Notes: generated by a model from the letters alone, not told the origin. A stretch of DNA of 64,000 nucleotides from Pseudoalteromonas umbrosa (GCF_030125375.1 NZ_JASJUU010000003.1:758247-822246), one strand, 5' to 3'. Counted from the stretch's first letter, positions 54,255 through 64,000 are shown. Program-made: numbers and translations.

Positions 54255-56426
54255 TTAATCGACGGTTGTTATCACGGTGTCAATCAAATGCACAACGCCA
54301 TTGGCTGTATAAATGTCTTTTTGTATTACATTGCTGCCTTCGATCTGCAGGCCTGATGTTGGTAGCATGACATGTGACCAATTGTCTATACTACTACCCA
54401 TCATATCCCCTGCGGCCGTGTCCGCTGCGTATAAATATAAAGGACGCCCTAAATACGCTACCTGCATCATATTGTCTTGGCGAGCGATTAAAGACAATCC
54501 TGGAATATTTTCAATTTGCGCCTGTGTTGCGATCACCGGCGGCCATGCCGTTGCACATGCATCGTTACACTGGCTTTGTGCAAAAGTGAGATCGTTGTCA
54601 AATGTATAGAGTGTAAAGCCTGCTTTTTCACTGCCATTACCAGCGACCAGTATCTGCTTGCTCGAATCGTATGCGACAGCATCGTTTTCGCCATTGTTGG
54701 TTCCTGCAAAATCAACAACGTGAATATCGAGCATATTTGCTGCAAGTGTTTCCACTTTTTTGCCGTTGAGTTTGAGGGCCGTCATCGCTGGCGCTTCTAA
54801 ATTTAACACATGCTGTGTTAGCACTTGTGTCAACCCAGCTGTGTCAGCTAGCAATGCATTGAGTGTGTCAGCTGGGATCTTTTGAAATGCACGATTCGTT
54901 GGCGCAAACACTGTAAATGTTGCTTCTTTGTTCGATAGCGTATCAACAAGGTTTGCGGCAGTTAAAGCTTGAACTAAGGTAGAAAGGTCGTCAGTTTCGC
55001 CTGCGACTTCGGCGATGGTTTTTTCAGAAGCAACTTTATCAGCAGGGGGCATTATTACTTTATCAAGTACGTGGATGACGCCATTGTCGGCTTGCACATT
55101 TGCAGTTCTAATTACGGCATCATCAATGAACAGTTTACTATCTATAGTGCTTAATGCAGCCATATCACTGTTGGCCATTGTAACCATATTTGACTCTGAA
55201 GAGGCGATGGCTGATGCTGCGTCTGACATGACACTCTGTCCCGATACAACATGGTACAACAGAATGTCTTTTAACATTTCTGTATTGGCCCCAAGCGCAT
55301 CTAATGTTTCCTGTCCGAGTGCTGCAAACGCCGCGTCAGTCGGTGCAAATACGGTAAACTTAACAGTTGGATCCGACAACACTTGGTCAAGTTCCGTTGC
55401 ACCAAGTAAGCTGACTAATGTATTAAAAGAACCTGCCGCAGTAGCAACTTCGGGGATCAAACCCAATGATTCTGGGACCGTCACACTGCCGACCACGACT
55501 GCATCGAGTACGTGGATAATGCCGTTAGAAGCCGGAATATCGGTTTGAGTGACCGTGATGCCTGCAAACTTCAACATGTCTGATGTTGCGTCAATAGACA
55601 CGCTTTGTTGATTGTTTAGCAAGGTCGTTGCGTTTTTGCCATTGAGTGACATCGCGGTGATGGCATCGACATTACCTGCAACAATATGCTGCTTAAGAAT
55701 ATCGCCAAGTACCTCTGGGTTGGCAAGCAAGGTATTAATCGTTTTTGTGCCAAGAGCTGCAAACGCCGCATCTGTAGGGGCAAAAACAGTGAGCGGATCA
55801 GAACCTGTTAGGGCGCTTGTCAAACCTGCTGTTTCTACTGCCTTCAACAGCGTTGTGAAATTGCCTGCGGCTGTTGCGACTTCGGCTATATTTTGCGTTG
55901 CCGTGGTGCCAGCCGGCGGCATTAACACCGCATCAATGACATGAATGATGCCATTATCGGTTTGAATATCTGTTTGAGTTACAGTCGCAGTGTTAATCAG
56001 TAAGCTTTCGCCTGACAGGGATAAAGCTAATTTAGCACCATTGACGGTTTCTGTTGTTTGTCCAGCTAATCCCAGCGCAGTCTCGGCGTTCACTTCTGAA
56101 GCTAGTACGTGGTATGTCAAAATACTGCTTAGTTTGTCTGTATCGGCAAGTAGGCCATTTATTGTTTCCGTGCCGAGTAGCTCAAACGCTGCGTCAGTTG
56201 GTGCAAACACTGTAAATTTGTTGTTTGTGTCATCGAGTGTTGCATTTAGACCCGTTGCGTCGAGTGCTGCGACTAAGGTGGTAAACGAGCCTGCTGCTTT
56301 GGCTGCATCATAGACTGAGTTTTCTGTTTGGTGAGGTTGAGTGATTACGACTGGGTCATCATCATCTGAACAGGCAGACAGTACGCCCACCATGGCAACA
56401 AGTGCCAGTTTTGCAAGTACTTTCAC
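54255..56426 (-). CDS. Lipoprotein with four fasciclin domains, the last split by a COG4315-like domain
   Basis: The GTG start at 56426 has GGAG six bases ahead and gives 723 aa; ATG at 56438 is the alternative. The N-terminus is a lipoprotein signal (LSAC, Cys near residue 19). Four FAS1 domains follow. Each has T-V-F-A-P-T-D/N-x-A-F (such as FTVFAPTDAAFELL and FTVFAPTNRAFQKI) and a GIIHV[IL]D end. In the fourth, about 100 residues interrupt the domain after LAGNG: FTLYTFDNDLTFAQSQCNDA, AWPPVI, LGRPLYLY. These are features of the secreted COG4315/Lipoprotein_15 family. The domain then finishes with NGVVHLIDTVI. A cell-envelope adhesion or matrix role is likely (family knowledge). It is a single gene. 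Confidence 0.9.
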   Translation of the reverse strand: MKVLAKLALVAMVGVLSACSDDDDPVVITQPHQTENSVYDAAKAAGSFTTLVAALDATGLNATLDDTNNKFTVFAPTDAAFELLGTETINGLLADTDKLSSILTYHVLASEVNAETALGLAGQTTETVNGAKLALSLSGESLLINTATVTQTDIQTDNGIIHVIDAVLMPPAGTTATQNIAEVATAAGNFTTLLKAVETAGLTSALTGSDPLTVFAPTDAAFAALGTKTINTLLANPEVLGDILKQHIVAGNVDAITAMSLNGKNATTLLNNQQSVSIDATSDMLKFAGITVTQTDIPASNGIIHVLDAVVVGSVTVPESLGLIPEVATAAGSFNTLVSLLGATELDQVLSDPTVKFTVFAPTDAAFAALGQETLDALGANTEMLKDILLYHVVSGQSVMSDAASAIASSESNMVTMANSDMAALSTIDSKLFIDDAVIRTANVQADNGVIHVLDKVIMPPADKVASEKTIAEVAGETDDLSTLVQALTAANLVDTLSNKEATFTVFAPTNRAFQKIPADTLNALLADTAGLTQVLTQHVLNLEAPAMTALKLNGKKVETLAANMLDIHVVDFAGTNNGENDAVAYDSSKQILVAGNGSEKAGFTLYTFDNDLTFAQSQCNDACATAWPPVIATQAQIENIPGLSLIARQDNMMQVAYLGRPLYLYAADTAAGDMMGSSIDNWSHVMLPTSGLQIEGSNVIQKDIYTANGVVHLIDTVITTVD

Positions 56427-56906
56427 GATCATCTCCATTGGAGTGGCTAATTTTCCGGCAATACGCGCTTGGCACGCCAGCAGATCAAGAAAAAGTTGTG
56501 CGGGAACAGTCTATTTTATCGTGTGAAGCATAGATTTTGCGGTTATCATTTAGCTGATTTTTTAACTAAGTGAATGCTTTAAAAGGTTAAATTTTTACCA
56601 TTAAGTGAGTTTTGAATAGCAGAAATAATATGCAAAAAAAATACATATTTTTTTAAAAAAAAGTCAATTTAGACAAGTGAAGACATCGTTTTAGTGAAAA
56701 ATGACCTAGGTGTATTGGTGAAAACTAAGGCATGATTGTTTTAATTGGAGTAAATAGTCTAAATAGGTGCATGCGAATTTCTAGCAGTTGTTACGGTTAA
56801 TTTAGGTGTGAAAACAGAAGATAGTTATTTGTACCTACATTGAACTAATTGGGCAAGAGTTGGTCAATAACGATAATTTTAATTACTTAAAAAGCAAGGA
56901 TGTGAG
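56427..56906. other. AT-rich divergent intergenic region
   Basis: Promoters of the fasciclin gene and the quinone reductase-like gene should lie here. It includes very AT-rich runs (56630-56670). I see no gene and no clear repeat. Confidence 0.6.
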
Positions 56907-57533
56907 ATGCGCGTTCATCTAATAGTTGCTCACCCTGAAGAGAAATCATTTAACTGCGCATTGCATAAGGTTGCAAAGCAAACGTTCAGTGAATTTGGCG
57001 CTATTGTTACTGAGTCCAATTTATATGCTGAGCAATTTGATGCTGTGGCGGGAACCAAGGATGTCATCGGGTTCTCAGACCCTTCGGGGTTCAACTTGGC
57101 CAAAGCACAGCGATATGCTTTAGATAATGGTGCTTTCTGCGAACAAATTAAGTATGAGCAGCAAAACTTAATTGCATGTGATTTATTGATCCTTCAGTTT
57201 CCACTATGGTGGTGGTCGTTTCCTGCCATTCTAAAAGGATGGATTGATCGCGTATTAACCTCAGGTTTTGCGTATGGTCAAGAGGCCATTTTAAAGCCAA
57301 GAAAGGTGATGTACTCAATCACAACTGGGGGAGCAGCCAATCAAGATGAAAAGGCGTATTATCAAGGAAAGATTGATGGATTATACCAAGACGTATTTGG
57401 CTTTATGGGCTGGAAAATAGTGCCGCCGTTTATTGCCCATGGCGTGCAGCGAAAAAGCCACAAAGCACGTCAGTTGATATTGCAAGATTACCAATCACAT
57501 TTAAAAACTAATCTATTTAATAGTCATAAATGA
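56907..57533 (+). CDS. NAD(P)H dehydrogenase (quinone)-like flavoprotein
   Basis: The 208-aa protein is of the flavodoxin-2 fold. It has VHLIVAHPEEKSFNCALHKV at the N-terminus (FMN/FAD phosphate loop), LLILQFPLWWWSFPAILKGW and ITTGGAANQDEKAYY. It resembles NQO1, KefF and MdaB-type oxidoreductases that reduce quinones or act on electrophile stress in the cytoplasm. It could instead be an uncharacterised NAD(P)H oxidoreductase. A small secreted NTF2-like gene follows after 48 bases, perhaps in the same transcript. Confidence 0.9.
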   Translation: MRVHLIVAHPEEKSFNCALHKVAKQTFSEFGAIVTESNLYAEQFDAVAGTKDVIGFSDPSGFNLAKAQRYALDNGAFCEQIKYEQQNLIACDLLILQFPLWWWSFPAILKGWIDRVLTSGFAYGQEAILKPRKVMYSITTGGAANQDEKAYYQGKIDGLYQDVFGFMGWKIVPPFIAHGVQRKSHKARQLILQDYQSHLKTNLFNSHK

Positions 57534-57581
57534 CTCGAACTAAAAAAGCGTAATGGTTGAGCTGAAAAATAAGGAGATAAC

Positions 57582-58046
57582 ATGAATAAATACGTGTTCG
57601 CTTTAATAGCCATTGTTTCATCAAAATTAGCCTTGGCACAACCTGAGCTAACGCATAACGATATGGTGATTAAGGCACAAGCATTTGTTAAGGCTAAAAA
57701 TGCCCGCCAACAACCTACGACAAGCGTACGGGATATAGATAATTTTATTGCGTTACTTGCAGATGAGTTTGTTGATGAGCATGTGAGGTATAACTTTACT
57801 TACACGGATAAAGCAAAATTACGAAAAGACATGGTCGCCAAGCTCAAAGATAAAGTGGTGCATAGTCAAATTGATATTATTGATATCATGACAGGTGCTA
57901 ACGTCGTTTTTATCAAAATGATGGAGTCAGGTAAGATAAAACCTGCGCACTTAGATCATGAAGTCGAATACGAGAAGACCAATATCGTCTCGTTAGAGTT
58001 TAATAGTGATGGATTGATAAAACATATAAGACGGCATCATGGTTGA
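57582..58046 (+). CDS. Secreted NTF2/SnoaL-like protein
   Basis: The 154-aa protein has a signal peptide (MNKYVFALIAIVSSKLALA) and a domain with the cone-shaped NTF2-like pattern: DIDNFIALLADEFVDEHVRY, a central beta-region with VVFIKMMESG, and VSLEFNSDGLIKHIRRHHG at the end. Such proteins are often ketosteroid-isomerase-like or bind small hydrophobic compounds. The partner and ligand are unknown. AAGGAG lies before the ATG. It is close to the preceding oxidoreductase gene and converges with the NRPS gene. Confidence 0.8.
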   Translation: MNKYVFALIAIVSSKLALAQPELTHNDMVIKAQAFVKAKNARQQPTTSVRDIDNFIALLADEFVDEHVRYNFTYTDKAKLRKDMVAKLKDKVVHSQIDIIDIMTGANVVFIKMMESGKIKPAHLDHEVEYEKTNIVSLEFNSDGLIKHIRRHHG

Positions 58047-58144
58047 GACGTTCAATTAGTTTTGGGCTCGATACTTAGTACTGCTTTTTTTAAAAGGGGG
58101 ACTATCGTATTTTGTTTCAAAAACACTAAATAGCAACTTTGATA

Positions 58145-58176
58145 TGGCAGTCACCAAGTTATATCGGTGACTGCCA
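58145..58176. terminator. Hairpin between the NTF2-like and NRPS genes
   Basis: A perfect 11-base stem TGGCAGTCACC/GGTGACTGCCA with a ten-base loop lies in the gap between converging genes. No clear T-run is present on either strand, so it may act as a bidirectional terminator or mRNA-end stabiliser. Confidence 0.65.
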
Positions 58177-58218
58177 GATTAACACTTTTAAAATAGCACA
58201 ATAGGTTTACTGTACTGT

Positions 58219-61200
58219 TTAAAGTTCTATATCCTCTAGAACATTACTGTTAATTATTTCGGTCATCTGTGACAACAACTTCTGGTTATTTACCCAAGAT
58301 ACGTGATTTTCTCCATGTAGCGGAATAAGGTCTACATTTTCGATATCAAGCATTGTCTCTAAGTTATTCCACTTTGACTTTTGATAATATTCGTACAATA
58401 AGCGTTGCTTGTCATTATCGTAGCCATCGTTCATTGTCATTGCTTTGAATAAAACAATTTGCTCAGCCGCTTCGACCAAATTATCCATGCTTTGTCTACT
58501 TGGGCTGTAACGATAATTCACAATATCAATGACAGCCTGTTCTTCCCCTAATCCTTGCGCTTGGCAGGCAGCTCTTACATTGAAATACGAATCTATACAG
58601 TGCAAAGAACCAATTCTTTCACCTGCTTCAACAAGCTGTCGTGACATTTCTGTAGAGAGTACACCACCAAAACTCCACCCTAAGAAATGATAAGGACCCT
58701 GAGGTTGAATAGACTGAACATATTCAAGATAGAAATGGGCCAAATCTTCAAACGTGATGTCTGGTAATTGGCTGTGCAGATAAAAGTTGTTAAATACAAC
58801 CAGCCGATACTCTGTCAAATGTTTTGCGAGATTATTAAAGTAGCTTTCGGCTCCCCCTTCACCTGGTGGTAGCACAAATAGTATCGGGCCGTCGGTATTC
58901 GATTGATTGAATTCCACATATGGATCGAAACGTCCCCGTGTTGGCTTGGGTTCCTCGCTTGTTTCAACATGCGTTTTGTGTGTCGGTTGCTCTAAAGTAT
59001 GATCGACGATTTCTTTTAAAGTATCTTGATACGCGGTAGTAAACTGTTGTAACCATTCGGTATCAAGCTTTGAATCAATAGTGATATAAAAAACATCGTC
59101 TTGACACATCACAGTGATATCGGTCATGCAATCACTGCTATTGTGATCACGAGGATCTCGAAGGTTGTGACACATTGTTCTATCTATGCTCCAGAGACCT
59201 TTATTTTCATTGCTCTGGGAGAAACGACCAAGGTAATTGAAACTAATATCTGGCATACGAGTATCGGTATACCCATAACGAGCACCAAAGCCAATGCCAT
59301 GGTTCGGAATAGCTCGCCGAGTATCTTTTACCGCTAATACACTGGCCTTTATTTCTGCTTTATTGCTGATTTCAAATGGATACATAGTTGTAAACCAACC
59401 CATCGTACTACTTATATCAATTTGCTGATCTATGACTTCACGTCCATGTGCCTCCAGCGTTACGAAGTGGTTTTGATTACCATTTACTCTCGTTAAAGCC
59501 ATTCCTAGTGCGCTTAGCAATAGATCGTTAATTTGGGTGTCATAGGTGGTGTGACACTCAGCAAGGAGCGATTTACTTCTTTTGGTATCCAGCTCAAATG
59601 ATAGTTGGTTGTGGGTATCATTTTGCGCATTTTGTACCGGTAAGGTGCTCATAGCATCAACCACACTAGCCCAATACGTATTCTCCTCACTATCTATTGT
59701 ATGTTGCTTTACAGTGTTGACCCACTGTCGATAAGAGCTTCCTTTTTGGCCTAAAGCCCCACCATCATACAAACGCTGTAAGTCATTAATGAGAATTCGC
59801 CAGCTAACTGTATCAATAATTAGGTGGTGAGCTGCAAACCATATTGCAGCATGCCCGTCTTCAAAGCCATGAATATAGGCAAAGCAGTAGGTATCGCCGT
59901 TATGAATATCAAACTGACTCTGCCATTCTTCCAATTTGGCATTTATGGTTTCTTGTGACATGCCAGATACATCGAGGTGATGCAGTGGCACTTGTGTTTG
60001 CTGTCCATCATAATATTGCTGCCACTTATCATTATGCTGCGAAAAGCGAAGACGGAAAGCATCGTGATAGTTCACTAATTCCTGTATCGCATGTTGAAGT
60101 TTAGGCATTATCAAATCAGGTGTTCTCACGCAGAAGGATTGGTTCCAAACATTGCGATTGTGGAGCTGTTTTGAAAAGAACCACTGTTGTATTGGTAATA
60201 AAGGCAAATCGCCATTCAGTATCCCTTGTTCAGCTTTGCAGTCAGTTAGAAGCTTTTTATGCTTCAATACATTATCGTAAAGAGCACGGACTGTCGGGTA
60301 ATCGAAAATATCCTTAACTCTTACATATTGGTTGAACTCACGTTGGATAAAGCTGACAAGCGTCATTGCACTAATACTGTCACCACCTATTTTGAAGAAG
60401 TCATGATCTATCCCGATGTCGTCGGAGCCTAAAATATCTGTCAAGATAGTGATTAGGGTCGTTTCGATATCATTGCGCGCTGGGGTGACCTCCAAGTCTT
60501 GGGATTGCGGCCGCGCTTTTGGTAATGCGCTATGGTCAATCTTACCATTGACAGTCATTGGCAGCTGGGAGCTTAGCTTTATAAATTGCTGAGGCACCAT
60601 GTATTCAGGTAATTTAGTTTTTAAGTGTTCCGCTATATCACGCTCGCTAGTGTCTTCATTGTCTGTGAAAAAGTAGCCGACAAGAAATGCACCTTGATCT
60701 GCTCTTTGCTCACACTTAACAGTACATTGCTTTATATCTGGGTAGGTAGCCATAGCCGACTCAACTTCTCCTAGCTCAACTCGTAAGCCACGAAGTTTGA
60801 TTTGTTGGTCGTTGCGCCCCAAGTATGACAGCTCTCCGTTAGGGAGAAAGCGTACCAAATCTCCCGTCCTATATAATGTTTGATAGCGCTTATTTGGTAT
60901 GGGGTCCTCATCGCAGAGAGGGTTAGCAATGAAGCGCGACTCATTTAATTCTGGGCGATTTAGGTAGCCCTGACCGACACAATTACCGGCTAAGAACAAT
61001 TCGCCGACAGCGCCTTCAGGCAAAAGTTGCAAGCGGTCATTGAGCACATAAGCTTGCGTATTCGAAAGCGGCTTACCGATTGAGTTTTGGTAAGGATCAT
61101 TGCCATTAAATACTTTGATGGTGTTATATACTGTTGTTTCTGTGACACCATATGCATTAATGAGTGTACCTTGATAATGCTTTCTAATATGACGATAGTG

Positions 61201-64000
61201 ATTCTCAGAAAAGGCCTCTCCAGCAACAACTAAAGTGTCTAAGTGTTTCATTCGAGACAAATCGAATTGCTGTATATGCGTAGGCGTACCACTCAAAAAT
61301 GTCAGCTTGTGTTGGTTAACATGTTGGTAAAAGGCTTCTAGAGATTGATCTGCACTGTATATAATGAGCTTATGACCGCTAAATATAGATACCAAAAGCT
61401 GCTCGACAGAAAAATCGAAGACGTAATTTGCTAACAGCAATGCCGTTTGATCACTTTCTGGTGTGAAATAACGTTGGGCGAGATCGCTTTGTAAGCTCAC
61501 GACATTCGCATGCGCGATTTTCACTCCTTTTGGTGTACCCGAAGTACCTGAAGTATAAATAATGTATGCTAGATCGTCGCCAATGACCTTTACACCACAG
61601 CTGGTGGTAGGCATCTGGCTTATATGATTGGCTACTGAATCAGAATCAATGGCAATAGTGGTACCTACTACATTATGTTCAGATAGCTGATTAAGATAGC
61701 GCATGTTCGTTAGTAGCACTGAAGGGGTGGTATCTTCTAATATTAAATCAATACGTTGCTGAGGATACGTTGGGTCTAATGGTACGTATGCTGCGCCTGC
61801 TTTGAGCACAGCTAAAATACAGATCACTGTCCATTCGCTTTTATCAAGCATTAAGGCAACGAGCGCTCCTTTTTTCACATTTAGCGTGTCGCAGAAATAG
61901 TGGGCTAACTGATTCGAAAGCGCATCAACTTCAGAAAAGCTGAGCTGTGTATCTTCGTATACTAGAGCGACTTTATTGGGCTGGCGTATTGCGGCTTCTT
62001 CAAAGAGTTTATGCAATGACACATCTCTTGGTTCAGTAGTTAATGCCTCAACCGAGTTTATTGCAAGGATATGTGCTTTATCTTGATCAGACACTGTCGG
62101 AATTTGGGCGACAATCTTGTCTTGTTCCATTGCAGAGTCAGCAATGTGATTAAGCATCATGCAAAAGTGAGTTGTGAAGTTTGTAACCGTTTGCTTGGTA
62201 AATAAAGACTTGGCATAAGTGAAATTGCCACTCAAACCTGAGTCGCTTTGTGAAATCCAGCCTGATAAATCGAATTTTGCGGCAATATCTCCATCCATAT
62301 TCGGGTTGTAGGGTTGCATAGGAAGAGTATCTTTTAATGCACCTTCAAGCTCAAAGCTGCTATCTAGCATATTGACAGCAAATATGACCTGAACAATGGG
62401 GTGTTGGCTTGCATCATTCTCAATACCTAAGTTTTTCACCAATTGCTCAAAAGGCATTTCTTGATGCTGTTGGGAAGATATTATTTCTTGACTCACCGAC
62501 TTAAGGTAATCAGACAGTGATAGAGCTGGATTTACATCTACTTTTAAAACAAGCAAGTTAGCAAAGAACCCAACCATGTCTTTAAATTCGTTACGATCAC
62601 GGTTGCTAAAAGGCATACCGATAACAATTTCTCGTTGGTTGGTATAATGACTTAACATTAGACAATATGCGCCTGTTAACACACTGTAAAAGCTGATATC
62701 CAATTTTTTAGCTAAGTCACGTAAGTTATCGGTCAATTGTTTATCGATACTGAAGTCTACGGCCTTGCCCTGAAAGTCAAAATGAGCAGGTCGCTGCACA
62801 TCATTCATTAGTTGTAAGGGTTGATAACTGGTTAACTTATCCATCCAATAGTTATTCAGCTGGGCTAACTTTTCACCTTGCAAAGTTTCTCGCTGCCAAG
62901 CAGAAAACTCAGCATAGTTAAGTGTTAAATTAGGCAATGACACTGAGCTATTTGGATGGCAGTATTGATGGTACAGCACTGTGAGGTCTCGCTGTAGAAC
63001 TAACCAAGACCAACCGTCAAAACAAGCATGATGAACAACAATCGTAAGAAAGCAGGTTGCTTTATCCTCATTATTTTTAGCTAAGGTGATCCGAATTGGT
63101 AGCTCTTGATCTAGGGAGAAGATATGCTTTTCTTCTTTTGTTAGTGCACAATCCATTTCTTGACGAGTAGAAAATTCATGTTGTCTGATTTTTATCAAAT
63201 CGACTGCTTGGATTTTTGGAATAGTGCGTTGTAATTGTATACCGTCTAGCTCACCTTTGATCAGCGTACGCAGCATACCGTGGCGCATAATAATAGCGTG
63301 TAAGGCTTTGCATAGTGCGGGTTGATTAATGGTATGTGGTAAAGCCATGTGAATACCAATGTTATAGGCACTGGTGCCATTCTCAAACTTCTCGATAAAC
63401 AACAAGCGCTCTTGTGCCAGTGACACTGGATTGTATGCATTAGGCAACTTAGTAATAATCTCTTGATCATTTTCAGATGATTGCGAAAGCCATTTGTACT
63501 GCATTGCGATAGTATTGGCATTAAACACATTGGCGACATTTAAGTTCTTACCTAGCCTTTCTGATATGGTATAAGCCAATTGAGTGGCCAAAATACTGTC
63601 ACCACCAAGAGCAAAGAAACTGTCATGTACACCAATTTTATCTGCAGAGAGTCCTAGTACTTCTGACCAAATATTACAGAGGTTGTGTTCAATGGCGTTT
63701 GAAGGCGCAACATAGGTTTCTCCATGGGTCAAAAATGCAGTTTCAGGTAGACGTTTTACATCGAGTTTACCGCTGGGAGTAACTGGAACATACTCAATAC
63801 GCTTTACTTGGTTAGGGACCATAAATTCAGGGAGTTTAGTGCGAAGAAACTCAGTTACCGCTTGAGCGGATAGGTTTTGTTCGGACAGATAGAATCCGAC
63901 TAAGTATTTATGTGGTGTGCTGCAATTAGATAGTTGACGGTTTCGAGCAATAACTACGGCTTGTTTGACCCCTGGACACTGGGTTAACGCAGCTTCAATT
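58219..64000 (-). CDS. Non-ribosomal peptide synthetase, C-terminal part (A*-T-C-A-T-E-TE), 5' end outside window
   Basis: The frame stays open past 63822 to the window edge (1926 codons). Domains in order: the end of an adenylation domain (PSGKLD region), carrier protein 1 (LGGDSILATQL, Ser near 63596) and a condensation domain with HHACFDGW (near 63020). A complete adenylation domain follows (about 62010-60480, TSGTSGTPKGVKIAH, INAYGVTETTVYN). Then come carrier protein 2 (IGGDSISAM, near 60380), an epimerisation domain (AAHHLIIDTVSW near 59820 and NYLGRF), and a thioesterase (LGWSFGGVLSTEM, near 58660). It should add and epimerise the last residue and release the product. By alignment with GrsA the code residues read D, F, E, S, V, A, V, Y. 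The Glu at position 239 occurs in some ornithine-like codes, but this is weak evidence. Confidence 0.95.
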   Translation of the reverse strand, partial: IEAALTQCPGVKQAVVIARNRQLSNCSTPHKYLVGFYLSEQNLSAQAVTEFLRTKLPEFMVPNQVKRIEYVPVTPSGKLDVKRLPETAFLTHGETYVAPSNAIEHNLCNIWSEVLGLSADKIGVHDSFFALGGDSILATQLAYTISERLGKNLNVANVFNANTIAMQYKWLSQSSENDQEIITKLPNAYNPVSLAQERLLFIEKFENGTSAYNIGIHMALPHTINQPALCKALHAIIMRHGMLRTLIKGELDGIQLQRTIPKIQAVDLIKIRQHEFSTRQEMDCALTKEEKHIFSLDQELPIRITLAKNNEDKATCFLTIVVHHACFDGWSWLVLQRDLTVLYHQYCHPNSSVSLPNLTLNYAEFSAWQRETLQGEKLAQLNNYWMDKLTSYQPLQLMNDVQRPAHFDFQGKAVDFSIDKQLTDNLRDLAKKLDISFYSVLTGAYCLMLSHYTNQREIVIGMPFSNRDRNEFKDMVGFFANLLVLKVDVNPALSLSDYLKSVSQEIISSQQHQEMPFEQLVKNLGIENDASQHPIVQVIFAVNMLDSSFELEGALKDTLPMQPYNPNMDGDIAAKFDLSGWISQSDSGLSGNFTYAKSLFTKQTVTNFTTHFCMMLNHIADSAMEQDKIVAQIPTVSDQDKAHILAINSVEALTTEPRDVSLHKLFEEAAIRQPNKVALVYEDTQLSFSEVDALSNQLAHYFCDTLNVKKGALVALMLDKSEWTVICILAVLKAGAAYVPLDPTYPQQRIDLILEDTTPSVLLTNMRYLNQLSEHNVVGTTIAIDSDSVANHISQMPTTSCGVKVIGDDLAYIIYTSGTSGTPKGVKIAHANVVSLQSDLAQRYFTPESDQTALLLANYVFDFSVEQLLVSIFSGHKLIIYSADQSLEAFYQHVNQHKLTFLSGTPTHIQQFDLSRMKHLDTLVVAGEAFSENHYRHIRKHYQGTLINAYGVTETTVYNTIKVFNGNDPYQNSIGKPLSNTQAYVLNDRLQLLPEGAVGELFLAGNCVGQGYLNRPELNESRFIANPLCDEDPIPNKRYQTLYRTGDLVRFLPNGELSYLGRNDQQIKLRGLRVELGEVESAMATYPDIKQCTVKCEQRADQGAFLVGYFFTDNEDTSERDIAEHLKTKLPEYMVPQQFIKLSSQLPMTVNGKIDHSALPKARPQSQDLEVTPARNDIETTLITILTDILGSDDIGIDHDFFKIGGDSISAMTLVSFIQREFNQYVRVKDIFDYPTVRALYDNVLKHKKLLTDCKAEQGILNGDLPLLPIQQWFFSKQLHNRNVWNQSFCVRTPDLIMPKLQHAIQELVNYHDAFRLRFSQHNDKWQQYYDGQQTQVPLHHLDVSGMSQETINAKLEEWQSQFDIHNGDTYCFAYIHGFEDGHAAIWFAAHHLIIDTVSWRILINDLQRLYDGGALGQKGSSYRQWVNTVKQHTIDSEENTYWASVVDAMSTLPVQNAQNDTHNQLSFELDTKRSKSLLAECHTTYDTQINDLLLSALGMALTRVNGNQNHFVTLEAHGREVIDQQIDISSTMGWFTTMYPFEISNKAEIKASVLAVKDTRRAIPNHGIGFGARYGYTDTRMPDISFNYLGRFSQSNENKGLWSIDRTMCHNLRDPRDHNSSDCMTDITVMCQDDVFYITIDSKLDTEWLQQFTTAYQDTLKEIVDHTLEQPTHKTHVETSEEPKPTRGRFDPYVEFNQSNTDGPILFVLPPGEGGAESYFNNLAKHLTEYRLVVFNNFYLHSQLPDITFEDLAHFYLEYVQSIQPQGPYHFLGWSFGGVLSTEMSRQLVEAGERIGSLHCIDSYFNVRAACQAQGLGEEQAVIDIVNYRYSPSRQSMDNLVEAAEQIVLFKAMTMNDGYDNDKQRLLYEYYQKSKWNNLETMLDIENVDLIPLHGENHVSWVNNQKLLSQMTEIINSNVLEDIEL

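Overview
The window reads as chromosome of a marine gammaproteobacterium, most likely Pseudoalteromonas or a close relative. This is inferred from the moderately AT-rich sequence and the gene mix: LysR, AraC and CadC-type regulators, a large sugar-type TonB receptor, the tesA-ybbA-ybbP block, a class D beta-lactamase relative, a terminal NRPS protein and a type I-F CRISPR system. No rRNA gene, insertion sequence or prophage was recognised.

Layout. (1) 1-850: the end of an ABC exporter and a small secreted Cys-rich protein. (2) 850-16,600: a complete type I-F CRISPR-Cas island. Array 1 has 26 repeats and 25 spacers. It is followed by a trailer with dispersed repeats, a WYL-type regulator, cas1, cas2-3, cas8f, cas5f, cas7f and cas6f in one operon with a terminator, then array 2 with 40 repeats and 39 spacers and a block of roughly 112-bp tandem repeats. 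(3) 16,780-23,040: small-molecule and redox genes (SDR, AraC, serine hydrolase, pirin, LysR, VOC, GST). (4) 23,040-32,000: a methyltransferase remnant, secreted proteins, a CadC-like regulator with a PQQ-propeller protein, a cohesin-domain protein, an orphan response regulator and a solute-binding protein. (5) 32,400-41,200: an FMN reductase with its LysR, tRNA-Ala(GGC), a cupin, a hybrid histidine kinase, a secreted DJ-1/PfpI protein and a complete two-component system. (6) 41,400-45,240: tesA divergent from ybbA-ybbP. (7) 45,290-54,200: a class D beta-lactamase relative, AraC regulator, TonB receptor, YbaK-like deacylase and a sugar transporter-ROK kinase operon. (8) 54,250-64,000: a fasciclin lipoprotein, a quinone reductase-like protein, a secreted NTF2-like protein and the 3' part of an NRPS gene ending in E and TE domains.

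How the parts work together. In the CRISPR island both arrays run in the same direction as the cas operon, and both should be processed by the single Cas6f. Their repeats share the stem CTGCC/GGCAG but differ in the loop (GAACA versus ACGCA). The last repeat of array 2 carries the array-1 loop, and both arrays run into the same trailer, so the two arrays look related by descent. Array 2 holds one spacer twice and three spacers of unusual length. The TonB receptor, AraC regulator, MFS transporter and ROK kinase could together form a sugar uptake and phosphorylation route. The NRPS protein should release a peptide ending in a D-residue.

I did not find a clearly new multi-gene defence or metabolic system. 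The points most worth a second look are the history of the two arrays, the WYL gene and possible leader ORF before cas1, the symmetric Cys-rich secreted protein, the fasciclin domain split by another domain, the tesA/ybbA overlapping divergent starts and the structured leader before the sugar transporter gene.
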